Assembly (NCBI RefSeq): GCF_014873485.1
Contig: NZ_JADBDT010000001.1
Span: 310,001 to 374,000, forward strand
Reading direction: 5' to 3'
Source of the DNA: Sphingopyxis sp. OAS728
GTDB lineage: Bacteria > Pseudomonadota > Alphaproteobacteria > Sphingomonadales > Sphingomonadaceae
Length of the DNA: 64,000 nucleotides
Part shown: positions 44,334 to 53,019 of the stretch, in pieces
How the letters are laid out: each line of letters begins with the position of its first letter
Position numbering within the stretch: position 1 is the first letter of the stretch
Position numbers and translations under genes: made by a program
The notes under the pieces: model-generated
Told to the model about the DNA's origin: nothing
What the model saw: the letters and a program-made list of their open reading frames with translations, nothing else
Databases searched by the model: none

Positions 44334-45065
44334 TTAATAGGGCGAAATGTCGATGACCTGCCCCGAAGGGCTTGCCTTGCAGGTCGAGCGATAATGGCCG
44401 GTCGCCATCGTGAACTCATAATTGCCGCCGCCCGTCGTACGCTGGCTGACCGCGACGCTGCTGCCCCAGGGTGCGTTTTGATATTGATCGGCCCGACGCT
44501 CGCATGCGGCGCGTGCCGCATCGGGGCCGCCGCGCGCATAATTGCGGTTCGCCATGCGGCGGTTCGACGCCTCCTGCTCGCCCGCCATGAAGCCGTCGTG
44601 ATAGGCCTCGCTGTCGTTGCGGTCGTACTGGCCGCCATAGAGGCCATCATTATAACCGCGCGAATAGTCGCCATCATGGTTGGCGTCGCCATGATCGCCA
44701 TGCTTCTTCTTGTGGCTCGCGAGCGCCGCGATCAGGCCGACGGCCGCGATCGCACCGACCGCTGCGGCAGCGTCGCCGCCTCCGCCGTGGCCGCAATTGC
44801 CGCTGTCGGTCTTGTCGACCTTCGAATAGCGTCCGTTCGATACGACGACCGCGACGCAGGTTTTCGTGCCGCTGTTCCACCAATATTGCGCACCGCCGCT
44901 CGTCTTCGTCATTTCATAGCCGCGCGATTCCATTGCCGTTTCCGCGCCCGCGGCGCGCGAGCCCGGAAGATCGGCGATGTCCGATGGCGGTTTGGCCGCG
45001 GCGGGAGCAATGCTGCCAAGCAGCATCGCCGTGATGATCGTCGAGCCGGCAAATTGTTTCTTCAT
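44334..45065 (-). CDS. Exported His/Gly-rich envelope protein, unrecognised
   Basis: 243 residues from ATG 45065 with AGGGGAA upstream. A signal peptide ends at PAAA. A first domain (SRGYEMTKTSGGAQYWWNSGTKTCVAVVVSNGRYSKV) leads to a GHGGGG and Ala-rich helix that could span or lie on a membrane (AAVGAIAAVGLIAALASHKKKHG). Then come a His/Asp-rich stretch, tyrosine/glycine repeats (YSRGYNDGLYGG), and a C-terminal domain with cysteines. I have seen this layout in sphingomonads without an assigned function. The His/Asp part could bind metal ions. Confidence 0.75.
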   Translation of the reverse strand: MKKQFAGSTIITAMLLGSIAPAAAKPPSDIADLPGSRAAGAETAMESRGYEMTKTSGGAQYWWNSGTKTCVAVVVSNGRYSKVDKTDSGNCGHGGGGDAAAAVGAIAAVGLIAALASHKKKHGDHGDANHDGDYSRGYNDGLYGGQYDRNDSEAYHDGFMAGEQEASNRRMANRNYARGGPDAARAACERRADQYQNAPWGSSVAVSQRTTGGGNYEFTMATGHYRSTCKASPSGQVIDISPY

Positions 45066-45214
45066 GACCATTTCCCCTGTCAAAACGTCCGAAACAGAAT
45101 GCGCCCCGCCGCAGGCCGGATGCATCGCCCGACCTTGCGGTGGCATTCTACCAGAATTGTGACGGGCGCCGAACCGGTTTCATCGCCGGTTTGGCATGCG
45201 GTTTTATATCTGTG

Positions 45215-45235
45215 GCGGCCGAACATGCCGGCCGC
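45215..45235. other. GC-rich hairpin downstream of the DUF6644-like gene
   Basis: GCGGCCG-AACATGC-CGGCCGC has perfect 7-bp arms and a 7-nt loop. It lies 19 nt beyond the stop of the minus-strand membrane protein gene, in a 189-nt spacer before the next gene. No T-run follows on that strand, so at best it is a stabilising 3' hairpin or a Rho-dependent end. Confidence 0.4.
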
Positions 45236-45254
45236 AGCGCGACCCCCGGCACCG

Positions 45255-45740
45255 TCAGCTATAGGCGATCCAGCGCCCCGACGCACCCGCCGCAAGCCAG
45301 AGAAGCAGCGAAGCCGTAGCCATCGCCCGCGCGACACCGGGCGCGGTACCCGCCCAGCCCGCGATATGCGCCCCCCATATCAGCCGAAAGGCGGCAGCGT
45401 TCGCTAGAGCTGCGGCAACGATGATTAGTTTTCGTTCGAAAATAGCGGATCGTGCCAGCGCGGTGCCGTCGGCGGCGAACAGGATCGCTCCGCTGACCAC
45501 CATCAGGACCAGCCCGGCGATGGCGACGGGCGTGAGTGCGCGCGACAGGCCGGCCAGCGGCAAGGACCGCCACAGGCCGATGATGCGCAGATCGACGACG
45601 CCGATCCCGCCCATCAGCATGACGAGACCGAGCAAATGCAGGCTGTTTGCAATCGGATATACGAGCGCCGAACCGCGCGACCAGGGCCCGATGCCGACCG
45701 CATCGAGCCACGCCGCAGCTGCCGTCAGCGCTGGCTCCAC
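45255..45740 (-). CDS. Integral membrane protein (DUF6644-like)
   Basis: 161 residues from GTG 45740. Five hydrophobic segments are visible, including PIANSLHLLGLVMLMGGIGVVDLRIIGLW and TPVAIAGLVLMVVSGAILFA, with histidine 35 in the first helix. The layout resembles the DUF6644 family of membrane proteins. A histidine in a helix could ligate haem, but no second clear ligand is sure. It starts 10 nt after the DUF6152-like gene, so the two are co-transcribed, as is common for this pair. Confidence 0.8.
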   Translation of the reverse strand: MEPALTAAAAWLDAVGIGPWSRGSALVYPIANSLHLLGLVMLMGGIGVVDLRIIGLWRSLPLAGLSRALTPVAIAGLVLMVVSGAILFAADGTALARSAIFERKLIIVAAALANAAAFRLIWGAHIAGWAGTAPGVARAMATASLLLWLAAGASGRWIAYS

Positions 45741-45750
45741 GCCGGCCGCC

Positions 45751-46101
45751 TCAGCGTAGCTCGACCGTTTTCTGGCCGATCATGATGCGCTCCACACGCA
45801 TTTCGGTCGCGCCGTCACGCCGGACATAGCCCGTCAAGCGGATACGCTTGCCCGGCTCGATCTCGGCGCGCGTCAGTCCGCGCGCTTCCATCCTGCCCGT
45901 CGGCGCCAGAATGACGTCCCAAAGCTTGCCTTTCCAGCGCATCTTGGCGCTGCCGTGCGGATTGCCCCACGACAGTTGCGTAAAGGACGCTGTCAGGGTG
46001 ACCGGCTTGGTCTCGTCATAGGAGGACCAGCCGTGATGGGCGGCGACGGGTAATGCGGCCAACGCCAAGGTCGTAGCCGCGATCAGCACGGGAAAACGCA
46101 T
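45751..46101 (-). CDS. Periplasmic DUF6152-like protein
   Basis: 116 residues with a signal peptide ending at VAAHH. The mature N-terminus HHGWSSYDETKPVTLTASFTQLSWGNPH and the later WDVILAPTGRMEARGLTRAEIEPG are typical of a small periplasmic family annotated DUF6152. Two histidines at the mature N-terminus could bind a metal such as copper, but that is inference. It precedes the DUF6644-like membrane protein by 10 nt. Confidence 0.85.
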   Translation of the reverse strand: MRFPVLIAATTLALAALPVAAHHGWSSYDETKPVTLTASFTQLSWGNPHGSAKMRWKGKLWDVILAPTGRMEARGLTRAEIEPGKRIRLTGYVRRDGATEMRVERIMIGQKTVELR

Positions 46102-46170
46102 CTTGTGTCTCCTTCCGCCCCTCGGGCCAAAGGCTAATGACGCGCGGCTTCCGGCGCAAGCACCCGTCGA

Positions 46171-47697
46171 TCAGTAAGTCCGCCCGATGAGCACGCGCTC
46201 GACTGCCGGCTCGCCGGTGAAGAAGCAGGCGCCGTCCGCCGGGGCCGCGTCGAGCGGAGTATTGCGCATCGTCAGCTTGAGCGCCTTGAGCTGCGTCACG
46301 ATCGCCTCGAGCGCCGCGCCGGTCGGGCGCGACCATTGCACCTCGGCCCAGCCGACGAACTTGTCGTCGCCGGCGAAATGCGCCTTGAGGTCGGTTACGT
46401 CGCGGCGGATGTTCGCGTGCAGGCGATCTTTCGCCTCGGCGTGGAGGTTCGACTGGATATCTTCCAGCGTGGCGACGGCCGCGGCCACGAACTCGCCCTT
46501 CGCGACGAATGCCGAGTTGAGCTTGCCGTCGTCCTTGTAGAGCCGGTCGCGGCGGATCACCGCGACATTGCCGCCGGCGACGTCGCGCGGGCCAATTTCG
46601 ACGATGATCGGCGCGCCCTTCTTGACCCAGCCCCAGCGCTTGGTCTGCGCCTTGTTCGCGCTCGCATCGAGCAGTACGCGCACGGGCTCGCGGAACGCGT
46701 CGAGCGCCTTCAGCTGGACTTCGAGGTCGCGGCAATAATCGAGGATTGCGGCGTCCTCTTCATTGTCGCGCAGCATCGGCACGATGACGATCTGGTGCGG
46801 CGCTATGCGCGGCGGACAGCGGAGGCCATCGTCGTCGCCATGCGTCATGATGACGCCGCCGATCATGCGCGTCGACGTGCCCCAGCTCGTCGTGTGGCAG
46901 AGGCTGTGGCCGCCGTCCTTGTCCTGGTAACGGATGTTCGCCGCCTCGGCGAAGCCGGTGCCGAGATAGTGTGACGTGCCGGCCTGCAGCGCCTTGCCGT
47001 CCTGCATCATCGCTTCGATCGAATAGGTCGCGACCGCGCCCGGGAAACGCTCATTTTCGGGCTTTTCGCCGGCGATCACGGGCATCGCGAGGACATCCTC
47101 GGCGAAGCTGCGGTACATTTCGAGCGCGCGCAGCGTTTCGGCCATCGCGTCGTCCTTGTCGGCGTGCGCGGTATGGCCTTCCTGCCACAGGAATTCGCTG
47201 GTGCGCAGGAACATGCGCGTGCGCATTTCCCAGCGCACGACGTTCGCCCACTGGTTGACCTTGAGCGGCAGGTCGCGCCAGCTCTGCACCCAGCGGCTCA
47301 TCGCATTGCCAATCACCGTCTCCGACGTCGGGCGGACGATCAGCGGTTCCTCGAGCTTCGCCTCGGGGTCGGGGATCAGCTTGCCCTTGCCGTCCTGGAT
47401 CAGGCGGTGGTGCGTGACGACTGCCATTTCCTTTGCAAAACCATCGACATGGTCGGCTTCCTTCTCAAAGAAGCTTAAGGGAATGAAGAGCGGGAAATAG
47501 GCGTTCTGGACCCCGGCGTCCTTGATCGCGGCGTCCATCACCGTCTGGATGCGTTCCCAGATGCCATAGCCCCACGGCTTGATGACCATGCAGCCGCGGA
47601 CGCCCGATTCCTCGGCAAGATCGGCTTCGGCAATGACATCCTGATACCAGGCCGCGAAGTCGGCCTGCCGGGTTACGCTGAGCGCATGTTTGACCAT
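46171..47697 (-). CDS. proS: Prolyl-tRNA synthetase, archaeal/eukaryotic type
   Basis: 508 residues from ATG 47697. The class II core has the motif 2 region VNQWANVVRWEMRTRMFLRTSEFLWQEGHTAHA and motif 3-like sequence near TSWGTSTRMIGGVIMTHGDDDGL. The bacterial editing insertion is absent, and the C-terminal extension is that of the archaeal-like ProRS found also in several Alphaproteobacteria. It charges tRNA-Pro. Editing of Ala-tRNA-Pro would need a free-standing protein, not seen here. Confidence 0.95.
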   Translation of the reverse strand: MVKHALSVTRQADFAAWYQDVIAEADLAEESGVRGCMVIKPWGYGIWERIQTVMDAAIKDAGVQNAYFPLFIPLSFFEKEADHVDGFAKEMAVVTHHRLIQDGKGKLIPDPEAKLEEPLIVRPTSETVIGNAMSRWVQSWRDLPLKVNQWANVVRWEMRTRMFLRTSEFLWQEGHTAHADKDDAMAETLRALEMYRSFAEDVLAMPVIAGEKPENERFPGAVATYSIEAMMQDGKALQAGTSHYLGTGFAEAANIRYQDKDGGHSLCHTTSWGTSTRMIGGVIMTHGDDDGLRCPPRIAPHQIVIVPMLRDNEEDAAILDYCRDLEVQLKALDAFREPVRVLLDASANKAQTKRWGWVKKGAPIIVEIGPRDVAGGNVAVIRRDRLYKDDGKLNSAFVAKGEFVAAAVATLEDIQSNLHAEAKDRLHANIRRDVTDLKAHFAGDDKFVGWAEVQWSRPTGAALEAIVTQLKALKLTMRNTPLDAAPADGACFFTGEPAVERVLIGRTY

Positions 47698-47740
47698 GAT
47701 ATTTCGTATTTTCCGTAGCTGGGGCGCGTTGGCGGCCCGA

Positions 47741-48292
47741 TTAATTCTGCTGCTTCTTTTGGGCGAGCGCGGCCTTGAGTTCAGCGACCTCGGCCTTGAG
47801 TGCGGCAATCTCGGCGTCCTTGGCCTTGCTGCCGCCGGCGCCTGGCATGAAGGCTCCCGCCGCCTGCTGGAACATCTCCATATTGCGGCGCGTCAGTTCA
47901 GCAAGCGGGTTCGATCCCAGCGCGCCTTCGAGCGCCGAGCGGACATCCTGCTGGTTCTTGCGGAACGCGGTCATCGACGCTTCGAGATATTGCGGCACCA
48001 TCGACTGCATCTTGTCGCCGTACATGCCGATCAGGTGGCGGAGGAAATTGACCGGCAGCAATGTTTCGCCGCGCGTTTCCTCGTCCATGATGATTTGCGT
48101 CAGGACATTATGCGTGATGTCGTCGCCGCTCTTGGCATCGACGACGCGGAAATCGCGACCGTCGCGGACCATGGTGCCCAGATCTTCCAGCGTGATGTAA
48201 CAGCTGCGTTCGGTGTCGTAGAGTCGCCGATTGGCGTATTTCTTGATCGTGACGACGTCATCTTCCGTCGCCCCCGCCCTGGACTTCGCCAT
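47741..48292 (-). CDS. phaR: Polyhydroxyalkanoate synthesis regulator PhaR
   Basis: 183 residues from ATG 48292. The N-terminal DNA-binding domain has VVTIKKYANRRLYDTERSCYITLEDL, which is diagnostic. The PHB accumulation domain covers FLRHLIGMYGDKMQSMVPQYLEASMTAF. A short C-terminal coiled coil (AKDAEIAALKAEVAELKAALAQKKQ) suggests oligomerisation. PhaR represses phasin and its own gene and detaches on binding PHA granules. A 6-bp-arm palindrome lies about 63 nt upstream and may be its own operator. No PHA synthase gene is in the window. Confidence 0.94.
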   Translation of the reverse strand: MAKSRAGATEDDVVTIKKYANRRLYDTERSCYITLEDLGTMVRDGRDFRVVDAKSGDDITHNVLTQIIMDEETRGETLLPVNFLRHLIGMYGDKMQSMVPQYLEASMTAFRKNQQDVRSALEGALGSNPLAELTRRNMEMFQQAAGAFMPGAGGSKAKDAEIAALKAEVAELKAALAQKKQQN

Positions 48293-48784
48293 CTTGACCC
48301 GCGCTCCTTGTGTTCCCGGTCGATCGCGCCGCCCGGTGTTCGAAACCCGCATTAGCATCAAATAATGATGCGCCGCAACATGCGCAGATTCACGGGAGTC
48401 GAACCTTTTGTGATCGATTCGGCGCTGGTGGACGGCGCGCCGACCCCCAAGCGGCGCGCATGCGCAGCTTTCCGCAATCGGGCGCCGCTTGGGAGCATCG
48501 CTCCGCCTGTGCGCAATTTAGTTTCAATGGAAATCATATCCATGGCATTTTTGGTGTCCGGAATCGGGAATGGCAGCCATTCATTTCACAGACAGGCACT
48601 TTGATTCCAAGCGACCGCCCGGACGCGACGGCTGATCTGTTGCGAAAAAGCCACAGCGTGGCACCGGAGTCGGCGGACTGTCAGAAAAACTTCATCAAAA
48701 GCTTGTGCCCCCCGAAATTTCGGTCTTTCTAGGGCCCAATCCGTTCACTCCCATTTTCTGAACGGGCAACCGGGGAATTACATC
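48293..48784. other. Non-coding region between phaR and the TonB-dependent receptor
   Basis: A 492-nt divergent promoter region. The perfect palindrome GCATCA-AATAA-TGATGC (48355-48371) is 63 nt upstream of phaR. The middle holds a frame of 140 codons (48310-48732) with composition unlike a protein and no homology signs, which I reject. Close to the receptor start is GGGGAATTACATC before ATG 48785. The AT content rises between 48520 and 48600, where promoters of the receptor may lie. Nothing else is recognised. Confidence 0.6.
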
Positions 48785-51700
48785 ATGAAGAAGACTAGCC
48801 TGCTAGTTCAGGGCTCTGCCCTGACTCTTGCTTTGTTTAGCGCAATGCCCGCGATGGCACAGGGAACCGCTCCGGCGGACGAAGTTGCGGAAGAAGGCGG
48901 TACGACGATCATTGTTACCGGCTCGCGCATCCGCCAGCCGAACCTTGAATCGACCGTTCCGATCACGACCGTGTCGGGCGAGGAATTCTTTGAAACCGGC
49001 CAGGTTTCGATCGGCGACGTCCTCAACGACCTGCCGCAGCTCCGCAGCACGCTCAGCCAGTCGAACGGTACCCGCTTCCTCGGCACCCGCGGCCTGAACC
49101 TGCTCGACCTTCGCGGTCTCGGCACCCAGCGCACGCTGGTTCTGGTGAACGGCCGTCGCCACGTTGCGGGCGACATCCTGTCGAACGGCGTGTCGACCGA
49201 CATCAACACCATCCCGACCGACCTGATCGAGCGCGTGGACGTCCTCACGGGTGGCGCTTCGTCGATCTATGGTTCGGACGCCGTCGCCGGCGTGGTGAAC
49301 TTCATCCTCAAGGACAATTACGACGGCATCCAGCTGCGCGCGCAGAGCGGTCTCAACCTCGACTATGGCGATGCAGGCAACCAGTATGTCTCGGCGCTGG
49401 TCGGCAAGAATTTCGCCGAAGGTCGCGGTAACGTCGCGCTGAACGTCGAATATGCCTATCAGTCGCAGTATGCGGCTTCGGGCCGTGGTCGCAACATCAA
49501 CCAGAACAACAACTTCGTCGTTGTCGACACCGACTCCGCGACCGGCCCGACGCCGAACCGCGACGACGTGTTCGACCGTATTTTCTACGAAGACATCCGT
49601 TCGGCGACGATCTCGCTGGGCGGCCAGCTCGGCTTCACCAGCCCGACGGCGGCTTGCGGCCGCGACCCGCTGGGCGCAGCCTATGCCTGTAACTACCTGT
49701 TCCGTCCCGACGGTACGCTGACCCCGCAGACGGGCACGCGCATCGGCCTCGGCCCGAACGGCAACTATGTCGGCGGCAACGGCTATTCGGGCCGCGAAGG
49801 CAAGCTGGTCACGCTGACCCCGACGCTCGAGCGTATCTCGGCAAACCTCCTCGCGCACTTCGACGTTTCCGAAGCGTTCGTGCCGTTCATCGAAGCGAAA
49901 TATGTCAAGACGACCGCCGTCGGTTCGCAGAGCGGCCCCTTCTTCTCGCAGGGCACCACTCTGGGTCAGCTCGATCCGCGCGAACGTCCGCGTCTCGACA
50001 ACCCCTATCTGAACCCGCAGGCGCGCGCGATCATTGAGCAGCAGCTTATCGCGGGCGGCGCGACGCCGACCGGTGCGACGCGCTTTGCGCTGCGCAAGAA
50101 CTGGGCCGAATTCGGTATTCGCGACGAACGTATCGAGCGTGAAACCTGGCGCGTTGTCGGCGGCCTGAAGGGCGACTTCAACGACGACTGGACCTACGAA
50201 ATCTCGGGCAACTACGGCGAGTTCAAGGAAAGCAACGAGATCAAGGGCAACGTCAACGTCCAGCGTTATCTGCTGGGCCTCGACACTGCGCGTGACGGCG
50301 CCGGCAACATCGTTTGCCGTGCAACGCTCGATCCGAACAACACCGCGGGTTACATGAGCCTCGACGGCCGCACGCTTGGCCAGCTCAACGCGCTCACGAA
50401 CCCGTCGGCAGACGACATCTATATTCGTGACCGTCTGCGTTCGGACATCGCGTCGTGCGTTCCGATCAACCCGTTCGGTGAAGGCGCTTCGTCGGCTGCC
50501 GCGCGCCAGTACGTCCTGCAGAACACGCAGGCGCAGGGCAAGATCACCCAGTTCGTGGCTTCGGGCTTCGTCGCGGGTGACCTCAGCCAGCTGTTCGAAC
50601 TGCCCGGCGGTCCGGTCGCTTTCTCGCTCGGCGCCGAATATCGTCGTGAGACCAACTACTACGATCTCGATGACGATACGCAGTTCGGTTACGCCTTCTA
50701 CAACGCGATCCCCGAATTCCCGAAGTCGACCTTCTCGGTGAAGGAAGTCTTCGGCGAAGTCTCGATCCCGCTGCTGAAGGACATGCCGTTCGCGCATGCG
50801 CTGACGGTTACCGGTTCGGGCCGTATCGCCGACTACAAGGGCGCGACGGGTACGGTTTACACCTACTCGACGGGCGTCGACTATTCGCCGATCGAAGACA
50901 TCCGCTTCCGCGCCAGCTATTCGAAGTCGGTTCGTGCACCCAACCTTTCGGAGCTGTTCTCGGAGCAGAGCCAGAACTTCGCACCGAACTTCACCGATCC
51001 GTGCTCGGCACGTAACATCGGTGCCGGTTCGCAGTTCCGTGCGGCCAACTGTACGGCTCAGGGACGTCCGGCGAACTATGACTTCGTCTATGTTCAGTCG
51101 CTCGAAATCGTCAGCGGCGGCAACCCGGACCTGAAGGAAGAAACGTCGAAGAGCTTCACCGTCGGTGGCGTTTTCGAACCGCGCTTCCTGCCCGGCTTCT
51201 CGCTGTCGGTCGACTATTACGACATCAAGATCGACAACGTGATCACGGCTGTCGCAGCACAGACGATCGTCAACCAGTGCTACGACCTCCCGACGCTGAA
51301 CAACGCCTTCTGCGGCGCGTTCAACCGCGTCGGCGTGAACGGGGCGACGGGCAATGGCGAAGAGAATTTCCGCATCGTCGAAGGTGACCTCCTTCAGTCG
51401 ACGCTGAACTTCGCAAGCCTGACCGCGCGCGGCCTCGACTTCAACCTGAACTACCGCAAGTCGTTCGATTGGGGCAGCCTCTCGGTCAACGGCGTGTGGA
51501 CGCACGTTCTGGAACGCAGCAACTTTGTGAGCCCGACCGATCCGAACTTCGAGAACCGTATCCTCGAAGAACTCGGCGATCCGAAGGACGCATTCAACCT
51601 GCGCACCAAGGTCGACGTCGGTAACATCGGCTTTACCTACGAACTGCGCTACCTCGGCGGCATGTATCTGAACACCTATGAGGACTTCAACGAACTGCAG

Positions 51701-51931
51701 GGCCGCCCGGCTGAAAACCCGGACTATGCCCAGGTCAAGAAGTTCCCGGCGGTGTGGTATCACAATGTCCGTCTCGACGCAGACGTGAGCGACAAGTTCA
51801 ACGTCTATGTCGGCGTCGACAACCTGTTCGACCGTCAGCCGCCGTTCGGCCTGACCGGTGTCGGCGCGGGTTCGGGTATCTATGACGTCCGCGGACGTTA
51901 CGGATATGTCGGCGTGGTCGCCAAGTTCTGA
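48785..51931 (+). CDS. Large TonB-dependent outer-membrane receptor
   Basis: 1048 residues. A signal peptide ends at AMAQ. The plug domain has TTIIVTGSRIRQPNLESTVPITTVSGEEF, DVLNDLPQL, LVNGRRHVAGD and DVLTGGASSIYGSDAVAGVVNF. The rest is a beta-barrel with long loops, ending with aromatic terminal KF, the BAM signal. The N-terminus has no extra signalling domain, so it is not a FecA-type transducer. The style resembles sphingomonad and Caulobacter receptors that take up carbohydrates or peptides. Codon use differs from its neighbours (many CGT arginines), which suggests high expression. A strong terminator follows. Confidence 0.95.
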   Translation: MKKTSLLVQGSALTLALFSAMPAMAQGTAPADEVAEEGGTTIIVTGSRIRQPNLESTVPITTVSGEEFFETGQVSIGDVLNDLPQLRSTLSQSNGTRFLGTRGLNLLDLRGLGTQRTLVLVNGRRHVAGDILSNGVSTDINTIPTDLIERVDVLTGGASSIYGSDAVAGVVNFILKDNYDGIQLRAQSGLNLDYGDAGNQYVSALVGKNFAEGRGNVALNVEYAYQSQYAASGRGRNINQNNNFVVVDTDSATGPTPNRDDVFDRIFYEDIRSATISLGGQLGFTSPTAACGRDPLGAAYACNYLFRPDGTLTPQTGTRIGLGPNGNYVGGNGYSGREGKLVTLTPTLERISANLLAHFDVSEAFVPFIEAKYVKTTAVGSQSGPFFSQGTTLGQLDPRERPRLDNPYLNPQARAIIEQQLIAGGATPTGATRFALRKNWAEFGIRDERIERETWRVVGGLKGDFNDDWTYEISGNYGEFKESNEIKGNVNVQRYLLGLDTARDGAGNIVCRATLDPNNTAGYMSLDGRTLGQLNALTNPSADDIYIRDRLRSDIASCVPINPFGEGASSAAARQYVLQNTQAQGKITQFVASGFVAGDLSQLFELPGGPVAFSLGAEYRRETNYYDLDDDTQFGYAFYNAIPEFPKSTFSVKEVFGEVSIPLLKDMPFAHALTVTGSGRIADYKGATGTVYTYSTGVDYSPIEDIRFRASYSKSVRAPNLSELFSEQSQNFAPNFTDPCSARNIGAGSQFRAANCTAQGRPANYDFVYVQSLEIVSGGNPDLKEETSKSFTVGGVFEPRFLPGFSLSVDYYDIKIDNVITAVAAQTIVNQCYDLPTLNNAFCGAFNRVGVNGATGNGEENFRIVEGDLLQSTLNFASLTARGLDFNLNYRKSFDWGSLSVNGVWTHVLERSNFVSPTDPNFENRILEELGDPKDAFNLRTKVDVGNIGFTYELRYLGGMYLNTYEDFNELQGRPAENPDYAQVKKFPAVWYHNVRLDADVSDKFNVYVGVDNLFDRQPPFGLTGVGAGSGIYDVRGRYGYVGVVAKF

Positions 51932-51955
51932 TCCGCAAGATCAGCAAGAGAAACG

Positions 51956-51988
51956 GGGGCCGGACCAAAAGTCCGGCCCCTTTTTTTT
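51956..51988 (+). terminator. Rho-independent terminator of the receptor gene
   Basis: A perfect 10-bp stem GGGGCCGGAC / GTCCGGCCCC surrounds the loop CAAAA and is followed by eight T residues. It begins 25 nt after the receptor stop and ends 27 nt before the next start, so the downstream dioxygenase should depend on readthrough or its own promoter. This is the clearest terminator in the window. Confidence 0.95.
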
Positions 51989-52014
51989 GTGCCGCTTCCC
52001 CGATAGGAAGAGAC

Positions 52015-53019
52015 ATGGCCGAAAACCCAACCATTGCCGACGAGGCGGCGCGCCTGCTCGACGCCGGCGCCGTCGAACGCGCCGTGCACCTTGTATCCGA
52101 TGCCGCCCGGCGTGGCGATGCCGGCGCGCTCAACGAGCTTGCGCTCTGGCATGTTTACGGCAGTCCCGTGCGGCGCGATTTCGGGCTGGCACGCCTGCTC
52201 TTCGGGCGAGCCGGTGAAGCCGGACACAAAACCGCAGCGATCACCCATGCCGTGTTCGTCGCCCTCGGCGCAGGAGCCGATCCCGACTGGCGCGCGGCGC
52301 TTGCGCTGCTTCGCGCAGCCGCGCGCAGCGATCCACTTGCGGCGCGGCAGTTGACGATCATCGACAGCATGGACCTTGACGAGCATGGGCGGCCGCTTTC
52401 GCTTCCCGGCGCGCGAGAGCGGGCAGCATCACCCGACGTGCAACAGTTTTCCGCGCTCTTCTCGTCCGAAGAATGCGCGCATTTGATAACGCTGTCGGCG
52501 CCGCTGCTTGTCCCGTCGATCGTCGTTGATTCCCGGACGGGGCGCCAGAGTCCCAACCCTATCCGAACGTCCTTCGGGACGGTGCTCGGACCGATCCAGC
52601 AGGACATGGTCGTCCACGCGCTCAACATGCGCATGGCCGCGGCGACCCGGACGCACGTCGATCAGGGCGAGCCGCTCGTCGTCCTGCGTTATGAGCCGGG
52701 ACAACAGTATCGCGAGCATCATGATGGCCTGCCGGGCGAAGCGAACCAGCGCGGCCGAACGGTCATCGCCTATCTCAATGATGGCTATGACGGCGGAGAA
52801 ACGAGCTTTGCGGCCGCCGATCTCGCGATCAAAGGCGGCAAGGGCGATGCCATTTCCTTCGTGAACACCCTGCCCGACGGGCGCATCGACGAACGAAGCC
52901 GTCATGCGGGGCAACCGGTGACGCGCGGAAGCAAATGGATCTGCACCCGCTGGATTCGGGAAAAGAGCTTCGATCCCTGGGGCCTGCGAACGCCTTCGCC
53001 CCATGTGCGGACGGTTTAG
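52015..53019 (+). CDS. SEL1-like repeat protein with 2OG-Fe(II) dioxygenase domain
   Basis: 334 residues. Residues 1-115 are SEL1/TPR-like helices (RRGDAGALNELALWHVYG, AGEAGHKTAA). A prolyl-4-hydroxylase-type domain covers residues about 140-325: LRYEPGQQYREHHDG contains the HxD iron site, RHAGQPVTRGSKW the distal histidine and the lysine for 2-oxoglutarate. Such enzymes hydroxylate proline or other residues. It lies just downstream of the TonB receptor; a similar neighbour is frequent in sphingomonads. The substrate might be a surface protein, but this is inference. Confidence 0.9.
   Translation: MAENPTIADEAARLLDAGAVERAVHLVSDAARRGDAGALNELALWHVYGSPVRRDFGLARLLFGRAGEAGHKTAAITHAVFVALGAGADPDWRAALALLRAAARSDPLAARQLTIIDSMDLDEHGRPLSLPGARERAASPDVQQFSALFSSEECAHLITLSAPLLVPSIVVDSRTGRQSPNPIRTSFGTVLGPIQQDMVVHALNMRMAAATRTHVDQGEPLVVLRYEPGQQYREHHDGLPGEANQRGRTVIAYLNDGYDGGETSFAAADLAIKGGKGDAISFVNTLPDGRIDERSRHAGQPVTRGSKWICTRWIREKSFDPWGLRTPSPHVRTV

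Noticed and set aside
48310..48732. A 140-codon plus-strand frame in the phaR-receptor spacer
   Set aside because: There is no ribosome binding site, no hydrophobic or domain pattern, and it covers what must be the promoter region of two genes.
48803..51763. A 986-codon open frame on the minus strand opposite the TonB-dependent receptor
   Set aside because: It is the complement of a well-supported receptor gene, has many Arg/Asp/Ala codons caused by GC-rich third positions, and no domain or signal is seen.
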